Shown: positions 1-7,188 of the stretch, piece after piece
How positions within the stretch are numbered: position 1 is the stretch's first letter
Layout: every line of letters begins with the position of its first letter
Assembly (NCBI GenBank): GCA_022360275.1
Contig: JAKSDC010000106.1
Coordinates: 1 to 24,532, forward strand
Reading direction: 5' to 3'
DNA length: 24,532 bases
From: Chlorobiales bacterium
GTDB taxonomy: Bacteria; Bacteroidota; Chlorobiia; Chlorobiales; Chlorobiaceae
Notes under the pieces: generated by a model
What the model was told of the DNA's origin: nothing
What the model saw: the letters and a program-made list of their open reading frames with translations, nothing else
The model's database searches: none
Translations under genes and position numbers: made by a program

Positions 1-2
1 CA

Positions 3-104
3 GGAATCGGCAGGGATCATACTATTTTCGCCCTTGTTGACGGCAAGGTCCATTTCCGAAACGGGAGAAACAACAAAAAACACATTGACATACTCCCCTC
101 CTGA
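3..104 (+). CDS. rpmA: Ribosomal protein L27, C-terminal part (partial at left edge)
   Basis: The reading frame open at the left edge gives 33 residues beginning GIGRDHTIFALVDGKV and ending in TGA. This is the conserved C-terminal beta-barrel end of bacterial L27, a 50S subunit protein near the peptidyl transferase centre. The N-terminal two thirds lie outside the window, so the start cannot be judged. The short basic tail after the FALVDG segment (RNGRNNKKHIDIL) is normal for the family. A terminator hairpin follows about 40 bases later, so this is the end of its transcription unit (usually rplU-rpmA). Identification rests on the GRDHTxFALVDG signature. Confidence 0.9.
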   Translation, partial: GIGRDHTIFALVDGKVHFRNGRNNKKHIDILPS

Positions 105-143
105 TTGTTTGCCTCGAAAATAAATTAAACGTATATTTCTAGA

Positions 144-172
144 GCCGACCGTAAAAGGCCGGCTTTTTTTTT
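144..172 (+). terminator. Rho-independent terminator after rpmA
   Basis: A GC-rich stem (GCCGACC paired with GGCCGGC, one A-C mismatch, loop GTAAAA) is followed by an unbroken run of nine T. It lies between the rpmA stop and the mdh start and would separate the two transcription units. Confidence 0.8.
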
Positions 173-259
173 GCTTCACAATAAAGCTTGGAATTATCGC
201 CATTACCACGTCAATTGGTTGATATTCATACTGCAGAATTAAACGTAACGTAACACGAT

Positions 260-1192
260 ATGAAAATTACCGTTATTGGCGCCGGCCACGTAGGAGCAAC
301 TGCGGCCCACCGCATTGCAGAAAAACAACTCGCAAATACAGTAGTGCTTCTCGATATTGTTGAAGGCATTCCGCAGGGCAAGGCTCTTGACATGTACGAA
401 TCCGGCCCCATAGGCCTTTTTGACACAATGGTTCGTGGGACCAACGATTACAGTGATACCGCCGATTCCGACATTGTGCTCATCACTGCAGGCCTGGCTC
501 GTAAGCCGGGAATGTCTCGTGAAGACCTGCTTATGAAAAACGCAACGATTGTCAAAGAGGTAACCGATCAGGTAATGCAGTACTCCAGCAACCCCATCAT
601 TATCATGGTATCGAACCCGCTCGACATTATGACTCATGTCGGTTATGTCAGAAGCAAAATACCGAAAGAGAGAGTATTGGGAATGGCAGGAGTTCTCGAT
701 TCCGCTCGCTTCAGATCGTTTATCGCCGAGGAGATGAATGTCTCCATGCAGGACATCAATGCCTTTGTACTGGGTGGACACGGCGATTCCATGGTACCTG
801 TTGTAAAGTATACAAACGTCGCGGGAATTCCGTTGACTGAACTCATGGACCAGGAAAAAATCGATCAGCTTGTCGAAAGAACACGAACAGGCGGGGCTGA
901 AATTGTCAACTACCTCAAAAACGGTTCAGCGTATTACGCTCCGGCCGCATCAGCAGTCGAGATGATCGATGCCATCGTCAACGACCGCAAACGCATACTG
1001 CCCTGTTCGGCACTTCTTGAAGGACAGTACGGCATCAATAATATCTTCATCGGTGTCCCGGTAAAGCTGGGGAAAAACGGCATTGAACAGATTCTGGAAA
1101 TCAATCTTGACACTCCCGAGATTGAAGCGCTCCGGAAATCTGCTGCGATCGTTGAAGAAAACTGCAACATGCTCACTTCACTGCTTGCCTGA
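260..1192 (+). CDS. mdh: Malate dehydrogenase (LDH-like, NAD-dependent)
   Basis: This 310-residue protein interconverts malate and oxaloacetate with NAD(H). In green sulfur bacteria it works in the reductive TCA cycle, reducing oxaloacetate made from CO2 fixation. The Rossmann dinucleotide motif is at residues 7-12 (GAGHVG), and Asp32 in LLDIVEG is the expected NAD-selecting acid. Substrate arginines are Arg81 and Arg87 (ARKPGMSR) and Arg150, and the catalytic pair is Asp147 with His174 (GGHGDSMVP). Length and motifs match the LDH-like (tetrameric) malate dehydrogenases described from Chlorobium. Two small deviations are visible: His replaces the usual Asn in GAGNVG, and Ala80 stands where related enzymes have Pro before Arg81. 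It appears monocistronic, with terminators on both sides. The ATG at 260 has no clear Shine-Dalgarno sequence, but the protein begins exactly at the family start. Confidence 0.97.
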   Translation: MKITVIGAGHVGATAAHRIAEKQLANTVVLLDIVEGIPQGKALDMYESGPIGLFDTMVRGTNDYSDTADSDIVLITAGLARKPGMSREDLLMKNATIVKEVTDQVMQYSSNPIIIMVSNPLDIMTHVGYVRSKIPKERVLGMAGVLDSARFRSFIAEEMNVSMQDINAFVLGGHGDSMVPVVKYTNVAGIPLTELMDQEKIDQLVERTRTGGAEIVNYLKNGSAYYAPAASAVEMIDAIVNDRKRILPCSALLEGQYGINNIFIGVPVKLGKNGIEQILEINLDTPEIEALRKSAAIVEENCNMLTSLLA

Positions 1193-1220
1193 TCCGATAG
1201 CAGGCAAAAAAAATTGAAGC

Positions 1221-1260
1221 AATAAAAAAAGCGTCCCGGGAAACCGGGACGCTTTTATAA
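1221..1260. terminator. Bidirectional terminator after mdh
   Basis: A perfect 9-bp GC-rich stem (GCGTCCCGG with CCGGGACGC, 1231-1252) is closed by a GAAA tetraloop. On the plus strand it is followed by TTTTATAA. On the minus strand it is followed by a run of seven T (the A-run at 1224-1230). The minus-strand version is the better intrinsic terminator, although no annotated minus-strand gene ends here. Confidence 0.8.
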
Positions 1261-1386
1261 TGAACAGGTGTCCCCCATTACACCTGTCCTACCCCACGGG
1301 CGTGAGGCATTACATGCATTACATGCAAACGCCGTGCCAGAAAACAACAAAAAACACAAGGCATTAAAAAAGAATGACTTAAGCCA
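1224..1386 (-). ncRNA. Possible structured minus-strand RNA between mdh and radC
   Basis: This is a speculative call. Read on the minus strand, the segment contains a sigma70-like pair just upstream (TTGCCG at 1421-1416 and TATAGG at 1398-1393, spacer 17). It then holds two hairpins: one pairing CACGGCGT with ACGCCCGTG at about 1295-1337, and a perfect 7-bp stem ACAGGTG/CACCTGT at 1264-1287. It ends at the GAAA-loop terminator with seven T. No open reading frame or known RNA family is recognised. The same hairpins could instead be part of the radC leader on the plus strand. Confidence 0.2.
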
Positions 1387-1557
1387 TCATTCCCTATAAA
1401 CACCCCTTTTCCCTGCGGCAAAAAAACATCTCATAATGATACGAACTCTCATTCTGGAATCATGCAGCAAAAAGGCACTCCATTATTTCGCCAAACATCT
1501 CAAATGAAAACATATATTTCAGGAAACCGCGATTCCATCAAGCAAAATCTGTCCAAA

Positions 1558-2229
1558 ATGAGAATCCATGACCTCGACCCTCATGATCGGCCAAGTGAGC
1601 GCTTTATGCATTCAGGTGCCTCCGCCTTGAGCTCGGCTGAACTCCTTGCACTTATCCTTAAAACCGGAACCAAAGGGAAAAACATCCTGGAAACCTGCAA
1701 TGAGCTTATGGGGCACTACGGTCTTGAAAAGCTTGCAGAGCTTTCGATGGGAGAGCTACAAGAAAATGAAGGAATAGGGCCTGCAAAAGCCATGCAGATA
1801 AAGGCTGTTTTTGAATTGCACAAGCGCCTCCACTTCAGGCGTAATGCCAATAAAAGGATACGCTCGGCCAGAGATGTTTTCGAGTATATGAACGGGAGAG
1901 TAACTGATGAAAGTAAAGAGCACCTGTTTCTCCTCCACCTGAACACGAAAAATCAGATCATGCGCCACGACCTTATTTCGGTCGGCACGCTGAACGCTTC
2001 ACTGATCCATCCAAGAGAAATTTACAAATCAGCCATACGGGAAAGCGCTCATGCAATTATCCTGGTCCACAACCACCCGTCGGGTGACGTCGAGCCAAGC
2101 AACGCGGACAAGCAGGTAACATCCCTCCTCAAACAGGCAGGATCGATCATTCAGATCGAACTTCTCGACCATGTCATAACAGGCAGAGAGACCTGGTTCA
2201 GTTTCAGGGAACACTCATTGCTCGGATGA
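1558..2229 (+). CDS. radC: RadC family protein (JAMM/MPN+ domain)
   Basis: RadC proteins were once linked to DNA repair but their biochemical role is still unsettled. The N-terminal part has a helix-hairpin-helix-like segment (GLEKLAELSMGELQ followed by GIGPAKA). The C-terminal part is a JAMM metalloprotease-like domain with HNHPSGDVEPSNAD, giving metal-ligand candidates His171, His173 and Asp184. From the ATG at 1558 (MRIHDLDPHDRPSER) the protein is 223 residues, the usual family length. Longer versions from 1462 or 1504 add 32 or 18 residues that do not resemble RadC N-termini. None of the candidate starts has a clear ribosome binding site. The gene is convergent with the cold-shock gene and has a 365-base upstream gap containing hairpins. 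Confidence 0.93.
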   Translation: MRIHDLDPHDRPSERFMHSGASALSSAELLALILKTGTKGKNILETCNELMGHYGLEKLAELSMGELQENEGIGPAKAMQIKAVFELHKRLHFRRNANKRIRSARDVFEYMNGRVTDESKEHLFLLHLNTKNQIMRHDLISVGTLNASLIHPREIYKSAIRESAHAIILVHNHPSGDVEPSNADKQVTSLLKQAGSIIQIELLDHVITGRETWFSFREHSLLG

Positions 2230-2311
2230 CAACAACACAGGGAGGCCAAAAAACTGATAGTTTTTCAGCAGATCTTTGGTTGTGTAAAAAAGAGAGATAT
2301 CGTGCAGCCTC

Positions 2312-2602
2312 TTACTGGCCGGCAACACTCTCGCCAGGCCTTACGAAAGCTTGAGGTTGAACAGAAGGCTGGGAAGCAACGTTTCCGCCGGAAGAGATTT
2401 CGGAGACGTTTTTTGCCTGCAAACCTTTCTGTGTCTGATCAACTTCAAACTCTACCTCAGCGTCCTGGTTCAGCACCTTGAAACTCTGGTCGGAAACAAT
2501 GGCAGAAAAATGGACGAAAATGTCTTCTCCTCCATCAGGGTTGACAATAAAACCGTAACCTTTTTTACCATCGAACCATTTCACTTTACTTTTCCTTTGC
2601 AT
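2312..2602 (-). CDS. Cold-shock domain protein with C-terminal extension
   Basis: Small single-stranded nucleic-acid binding protein of the CspA family, likely an RNA chaperone. The 96-residue product has both RNA-binding motifs: RNP1 as KGYGFI near residues 14-19 and RNP2 as DIFVHFSAI near residues 27-35. The core ends at about residue 67. The remaining 29 residues are rich in Gln, Pro, Ser and Val and are not part of the fold, so the protein is longer than the usual 66-70 residues. It stands alone, convergent with radC and divergent from the SDR gene. The 230-base upstream region is AT-rich and may hold a long leader, which is common for csp genes, but no specific element was identified. 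Confidence 0.93.
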   Translation of the reverse strand: MQRKSKVKWFDGKKGYGFIVNPDGGEDIFVHFSAIVSDQSFKVLNQDAEVEFEVDQTQKGLQAKNVSEISSGGNVASQPSVQPQAFVRPGESVAGQ

Positions 2603-2835
2603 AATGAACGTAGGGGGTTTTGTCCTTAAAGGGAAATGCCGTGGAATAACAGCACTTAGAGGGTGATTTATGTTAGAAATATAAATTAATTATAAAGATA
2701 CAACAACATTTTGCACTTTTTTTTCGATGTAACTACAGCAATCCTAAAACCTCACCTGTTGCCCAAACACAACAAAAAAAACAATAAAACATTATTTATA
2801 AACAACTTAAAAAACTCAAACCCCACACAATAACC

Positions 2836-3567
2836 ATGCAGGACGTCATTTTACTTACCGGTGCAGGAAAAGGCATCGGAAAAGCAATTGCTCTTGATTT
2901 TTCCCTGAAAGCACGGAATAATCCATCTTTTACCCCTGTACTGATTCTCTGTTCACGCACTTACAGCGACATCGCTTCGGTAGCAGAAAAGTGTGCCGCT
3001 CTTGGCACAAAAGCTGTGCCCATCGAAGCCGATATCGCCACTATTGACGATATCGACCGTCTGGTCGGACAAATCCTTCAGGAGTTCGGCACCATAGACT
3101 GCCTCATTAACAATGCGGGCGTTGGACGGTTTAAAGACCTCTCCGAGTTTACCGAGGAAGATTTCGACTATACCATGTCGGTAAACATGAAAGGCACCTT
3201 TTTCCTGACACAGAAGATATTTCATGTCATGGAACAGAAACGTTCCGGTCATATTTTTTTTATCACCTCCATTGCTGCGGAAATGGCCTTTAAAAGCTCT
3301 TCAGTCTACTCAATGTCGAAATTCGGTCAGAAAGGCCTTGCAGAAACCCTTCGGCTTTATGGCAGAGAATGCAACGTCAGAATCACCAATGTCATGCCGG
3401 GTGCCGTCTATACACCAATGTGGGGAGACGCTGCCAAAGACCTGAAACAGGTTATGATGATGCCCGAGGATATTGCAGGGCCGGTTGTTGATGCGTATCT
3501 CCAGCCATCACGAACAGCAGTGGAAGAAATCGTCCTGCGTCCTGTCGGAGGAGATATCAATAGTTGA
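2836..3567 (+). CDS. Sepiapterin reductase-like short-chain dehydrogenase
   Basis: This 243-residue NADP(H)-dependent short-chain dehydrogenase closely resembles the structurally studied sepiapterin reductase of Chlorobium tepidum, which makes L-threo-tetrahydrobiopterin from 6-pyruvoyl-tetrahydropterin. Visible motifs are the cofactor loop TGAGKGIG (residues 8-15), Ser40-Arg41 after the second strand (NADP preference), NNAG (92-95), and the catalytic triad Ser145, Tyr158 (YSMSK) and Lys162. The C-terminal MMMPEDIA and LQPSRTAVEEIVLRP segments match my memory of the Chlorobium enzyme. The gene has its own upstream region, divergent from the cold-shock gene, and no other pterin gene is in the window. 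The SDR assignment is certain; the exact substrate is inferred from the resemblance. Confidence 0.85.
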   Translation: MQDVILLTGAGKGIGKAIALDFSLKARNNPSFTPVLILCSRTYSDIASVAEKCAALGTKAVPIEADIATIDDIDRLVGQILQEFGTIDCLINNAGVGRFKDLSEFTEEDFDYTMSVNMKGTFFLTQKIFHVMEQKRSGHIFFITSIAAEMAFKSSSVYSMSKFGQKGLAETLRLYGRECNVRITNVMPGAVYTPMWGDAAKDLKQVMMMPEDIAGPVVDAYLQPSRTAVEEIVLRPVGGDINS

Positions 3568-3623
3568 GGCTTGATCGCGAGTTGGCTGGATAGCCGGACA
3601 GCAAACCATTCGGCTCCACGGCT

Positions 3624-3660
3624 CTTTTGACTTTTAACTTTTGAGTTTTGACTTCTTTGA
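3624..3660 (+). repeat. Tandem degenerate heptamers, consensus CTTTTGA
   Basis: Four consecutive 7-base units in exact register (3624-3651) match CTTTTGA with at most one change each, and a fifth, stretched unit ends at 3660. The array lies in the SDR-yqeY gap. The same unit occurs at 11388-11422 and 12457-12489. Confidence 0.75.
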
Positions 3661-3714
3661 GAGTATCTTGGCGGAAACTATTTCTTCCATTGATCATAAC
3701 AAACTGCTACAGCG

Positions 3715-4170
3715 ATGAGTTTAAAAGAGCGTATCGACAAATACCTGAAAGATGCAATGAAAAGCGGCGACAAAAACAGAATAAACACCGTTCGGGCAAT
3801 CAGGGCAGCTTTTCTCGAAAAAGAAGTCTCAATACGTGTCGGCGGCAAGGCCGAGCTGAGTGAAGAGCAGGAACTCGAAGTTGTCATGAGCCTTGCAAAA
3901 AAACGTAAGGATTCCATTCAACAATATCAGGATGCCGGGAGAACGGACCTTGCTGAAACCGAGCAGGCTGAGCTTGCGGTCATAGAAACCTATCTCCCTG
4001 CCCAGATGTCAGAAGAGGAGATCGAGGCGGAAGTAAAAGAAATCATTGCACAGCTTGGAGTAACCTCTATGAAAGACATAGGTAAGGTAATGGGTGCAGC
4101 CATGAAAAAGCTCAAAGGCAAAGCTGATGGGGGGAAGGTGCAGGAGATGGTTAAATCGGCCCTCTCATAA
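3715..4170 (+). CDS. yqeY: GatB/YqeY domain protein
   Basis: A 151-residue stand-alone YqeY protein, related to the tail domain of the GatB subunit of the tRNA-dependent amidotransferase. That similarity suggests tRNA binding, but the function of free YqeY is not established. The sequence shows the family pattern: an N-terminal helical stretch (LKERIDKYLKDAMKSGDKNR) with TVRAIRAAF, a central IETYLPAQMSEEEIE, and a C-terminal DIGKVMGAAMKKLKGKADGGKV. Length is normal. serS starts 24 bases after the stop on the same strand, so the two probably form an operon. A tRNA-binding domain next to a tRNA synthetase fits, though the link may be incidental. The ATG at 3715 lacks a clear ribosome binding site. 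Confidence 0.92.
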   Translation: MSLKERIDKYLKDAMKSGDKNRINTVRAIRAAFLEKEVSIRVGGKAELSEEQELEVVMSLAKKRKDSIQQYQDAGRTDLAETEQAELAVIETYLPAQMSEEEIEAEVKEIIAQLGVTSMKDIGKVMGAAMKKLKGKADGGKVQEMVKSALS

Positions 4171-4194
4171 GAACATTTATAGTTTATCCATACC

Positions 4195-5478
4195 ATGCTT
4201 GACATCAATTATATCCGACAAAACCCGGAAGAAGTTGTCGAAATGTTGAAAAAACGGCGGCAGGCAGAGGACTGTGCCGAACTCGATGAACTGCTTGAGT
4301 GCGACATGCAGCGCAGGGAGCTTGTGCAGAAATCCGATCAACTGAAAGCTTTGAGAAACAAGGTTTCAAAAGATATCGCCGTCATCAAAAGGACCGGCCA
4401 GGGTTCTGCAGAAGATCTCATCCAGGAAATGAAGGAGGTTGCGGACAACATTGCGGGCATGAATGAAACACTTGGAGAACTCGATAAAAAAATCGAGTCT
4501 ATCCTGCTTTCCCTTCCCAACAAGCTGCACGCTGATGTGCCTGAAGGTGATTCGGCAGAAGACAATGCCGTCTACAAAAAACCGGTAACTTTCGATCATG
4601 CGCTTGATTTTCCTTTGCTGAATCATCTTGACCTCGGCAACAAGCTCGGCATTCTGGACTTTGAACGGGGCGCAAAAATATCCGGCACCGGGTTTCCGGT
4701 TTACACCGGCAAAGGTGCACGGCTTGAACGTGCGCTTTTGAACTTCATGCTGGATTACCATAACGAACACCACGGTTACACCGAAGTTTTTCCTCCGTTC
4801 ATGGTAAACAAAGATTCGCTTCGAGGTACGGGCCAGTGGCCGAAATTTGCCGATCAGGTATACTACATGAACGAAGACAACCTTTATGCGATCCCGACCG
4901 CAGAAGTCCCGGTAACAAACCTCCACCGTGACGAAATGCTCCGTGACGAACAGCTTCCCATATCCTATGCAGCCTATTCGGCATGTTTCCGCAGAGAAGC
5001 CGGAAGCTATGGAAAAGACACACGGGGATTTCTCAGGGTGCACCAGTTCAACAAAGTTGAAATGGTAAAATTCACCCGCCCTGAAGAATCGTACGATGCC
5101 CTCGAAGAAATCCTGCAGAACGCCGAGGCGATCCTCAAGGCACTCAAGATCCCTTACCGCGTACTGCTTCTCTGTAGCGGGGACATCAGCGCCAGCGCTG
5201 CTAAATGTTACGATATCGAAGTGTGGTCTCCTGCAGAAAACAAATACCTTGAAGCATCGAGCTGTTCCAATTTCGAGGATTACCAGGCACGGAGGGCCAA
5301 CATCCGCTTCAAACCTTCCGGCTCTTCAAAGCCGGCTTTCGTCCATACCCTGAACGGTTCGGGGCTTGCAACCTCACGATTGATGGTTTCACTGCTTGAA
5401 AACTACCAGACAGCCGAAGGAACCATTCTCGTCCCTGAAGTGCTCAGGCAGTATACCGGGTTCGATCTGATCTATTAA
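4195..5478 (+). CDS. serS: Seryl-tRNA synthetase
   Basis: Charges tRNA-Ser (and tRNA-Sec where present) with serine in the cytoplasm. The 427-residue length is normal. Residues 1-110 form the N-terminal antiparallel coiled-coil arm that grips the long variable arm of tRNA-Ser, starting with the standard MLDINYIRQNPEEV. The class II catalytic core carries the serine-binding TAEVP (235-239), motif 2 FRREAG (265-270) with the following GKDTRGFLRVHQF, the EASSCSNFEDYQ segment (353-364), and motif 3 around GSGLATSR (388-395). No key residue is missing. A perfect 12-base palindrome (GCTGCATGCAGC, 5493-5504) follows the stop but has no T-run, so it is not called a terminator. Confidence 0.98.
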   Translation: MLDINYIRQNPEEVVEMLKKRRQAEDCAELDELLECDMQRRELVQKSDQLKALRNKVSKDIAVIKRTGQGSAEDLIQEMKEVADNIAGMNETLGELDKKIESILLSLPNKLHADVPEGDSAEDNAVYKKPVTFDHALDFPLLNHLDLGNKLGILDFERGAKISGTGFPVYTGKGARLERALLNFMLDYHNEHHGYTEVFPPFMVNKDSLRGTGQWPKFADQVYYMNEDNLYAIPTAEVPVTNLHRDEMLRDEQLPISYAAYSACFRREAGSYGKDTRGFLRVHQFNKVEMVKFTRPEESYDALEEILQNAEAILKALKIPYRVLLLCSGDISASAAKCYDIEVWSPAENKYLEASSCSNFEDYQARRANIRFKPSGSSKPAFVHTLNGSGLATSRLMVSLLENYQTAEGTILVPEVLRQYTGFDLIY

Positions 5479-5627
5479 CCTTCCCTACTGACGCTGCATG
5501 CAGCTCTTCCTTTGCACACAGCTACCTGTAGAACTCAGTGAAAAATCTTTAACGCCCATGAATTTTCTGAGCTTTGCATTAATTCTTTACACACTGGAAA
5601 GAGAACTGTATCTTTCTGGGTTGTTAG

Positions 5628-6638
5628 GTGAATCGAAAACCTGAAGCGAACCGAGCTGTGCACATCAAACAGATAATCCTGTCTCACCTGCTCAAACCGG
5701 TCAGAGACGTAACTTTGCATGCAAACCGGCTTCTTGAAAATTATGAAGAAGTGATCTGGCTGATCGGGGATGGGCGTAGCGGTACAACCTGGATATCGGA
5801 CCTGCTCAATCACGACAGAACATACCGGGAAATGTTCGAGCCTTTCCATCCGCAGCATGTCGATGAAATGAGTTTTCTGGCACCGCACCAGTACATCAGA
5901 CCCGATGAGCCGCATGATCAGTTGGAAAGCATTGCTGCAGATATTTTCAGTGGCACATTCACCCATCCTGTGGTTGATTCGGCCAATCACTCGCACCTTT
6001 ACAGCGGACTGCTTATCAAAGATATCTTTGCCAACCTGTTTGCCCGCTGGGCCGCCCGTCGCTTCCCGAACCTGAAAATCATTCTGCTGATCAGGAATCC
6101 CTTTTCGGTAGCCCTCTCGAAAAGCAAAAAGAAAGACTGGTACTGGTTGACCGACCCGATGCTGCTCCTGGCCCAAGAACATCTTTATGAAGATTATCTT
6201 CATCCTTTCGAAGACCTTATCAGGAAAACCAGCGAAAACGACGATTACATCCTGCGCCAGCTCCTCATCTGGTCGATCATCAACTACATCCCGCTCAAAC
6301 AGTTTTCACCGGGAGAAATCCATATCACGTTTTATGAAGAAGTATATGCTGATCCCGAGAATCAGGTATCTTCGGCATTCCGGTTTGTCAAAAACACCAG
6401 AGAAAACTGCTACGTCAAGCTCGATGAAGAAATCGTCAAACGCCCGAGCAGAGTTGTCAGCAAGGAAAGCAGCCTCTTTCAAGGCAAATCTCCTGTCACT
6501 TCATGGAAAGATGAACTGTCCCTCCGGCAGATCGACACAGGGTTAAACATCTTGAACGAGTTTGGCCTCGCAGAGCTGTACGACGAAGGCTCCATGCCCA
6601 ACCGGGATGTATTGTATTCCATCCATGGAGCGGGATAG
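5628..6638 (+). CDS. Sulfotransferase-family protein (PAPS-type)
   Basis: A 336-residue protein with the two cofactor signatures of PAPS-dependent sulfotransferases. The 5'-phosphosulfate loop is GDGRSGTTW (residues 47-55), and the 3'-phosphate segment is LIRNPFSVALSK with Arg156 and Ser160 or Ser164. There is no signal peptide or membrane segment, so it should act in the cytoplasm. The acceptor cannot be read from sequence: lipid, exopolysaccharide and small molecules are all possible. The GTG start at 5628 lacks a good ribosome binding site, but no ATG lies between it and the P-loop, so a GTG or a more upstream non-ATG start is required. The DUF2267 gene follows after 48 bases on the same strand. 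Confidence 0.8.
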   Translation: MNRKPEANRAVHIKQIILSHLLKPVRDVTLHANRLLENYEEVIWLIGDGRSGTTWISDLLNHDRTYREMFEPFHPQHVDEMSFLAPHQYIRPDEPHDQLESIAADIFSGTFTHPVVDSANHSHLYSGLLIKDIFANLFARWAARRFPNLKIILLIRNPFSVALSKSKKKDWYWLTDPMLLLAQEHLYEDYLHPFEDLIRKTSENDDYILRQLLIWSIINYIPLKQFSPGEIHITFYEEVYADPENQVSSAFRFVKNTRENCYVKLDEEIVKRPSRVVSKESSLFQGKSPVTSWKDELSLRQIDTGLNILNEFGLAELYDEGSMPNRDVLYSIHGAG

Positions 6639-6686
6639 AAAACGCACCTTATTTTACTCCTCTTCACGCAGTGGGCTCAAAACAAT

Positions 6687-7106
6687 ATGCCGATACCCGC
6701 AGAATATCAGCGAGCCACCGACGACTTCTACAAATTCCTGCTGGACGCACGGGACATGGCTGAGCTGGGAAGTACCCACCAGACGTATACAATGGTCCAA
6801 GGAGTGCTGCAAACCTTTCGCCGCCGCCTTGACGTTAAAGAGACGATCCTCTTTGCCGGTATACTGCCACCTGTACTTCGCGCTATCTTCGTTACAGACT
6901 GGAATATCAATGAACGTAAACGTCCGTTCGAAGACCGTGCTACGATGACGAAAGAAGTTCAGTCACTGCGTAACACTCACAACCTCTCGCCTGATAATGC
7001 AATAAGAATTGTTGCAAAAGCTTTGAGGAATAACATTGACGAAGCCGCACTCGACGAGGTGCTCGCCAAGCTTCCCAAAGGCGCTGTGGAATTCTGGAAA
7101 CCATGA
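6687..7106 (+). CDS. DUF2267-like protein
   Basis: A 139-residue soluble, probably all-helical protein. The pattern of a first helix with FYKFLLDARDMAEL, a central VLQTFRRRLDVKETILFAGILPPVLRAIFVTDWN, and a repeat of the same theme near the C-terminus (IRIVAKALRNNIDEAALDEVLAKLPKGAVEFW) matches DUF2267. In that family two halves resemble each other and often end in a LP...Fx[W/P] motif. The molecular function is unknown. It lies 48 bases after the sulfotransferase gene on the same strand and converges on metX. The ATG at 6687 is the only sensible start. Confidence 0.7.
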   Translation: MPIPAEYQRATDDFYKFLLDARDMAELGSTHQTYTMVQGVLQTFRRRLDVKETILFAGILPPVLRAIFVTDWNINERKRPFEDRATMTKEVQSLRNTHNLSPDNAIRIVAKALRNNIDEAALDEVLAKLPKGAVEFWKP

Positions 7107-7188
7107 CACACTCACACTCAAGTCTTGAAACGTACAGAAAGTACAAAATGTTTACAACGTCCCCTAAATGCAGAATGCAAGGAGCTTT

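Noticed and set aside
2249..2265. AT-only inverted repeat between radC and the cold-shock gene as a terminator
   Set aside because: The stem AAAAACT/AGTTTTT has almost no GC pairs and a 3-base loop, too weak to call.
4366..5043. A 225-codon open frame antisense to serS
   Set aside because: It lies fully opposite serS, has no recognisable domain, and is explained by the codon bias of serS.
5493..5504. Perfect palindrome GCTGCATGCAGC after serS
   Set aside because: It has no loop or T-run for a terminator and no second copy in the window, so it may be chance or a restriction-type site.
5535..6203. A 222-codon minus-strand frame opposite the sulfotransferase gene
   Set aside because: The plus-strand frame has two cofactor motifs; the opposite frame has none and resembles no family.
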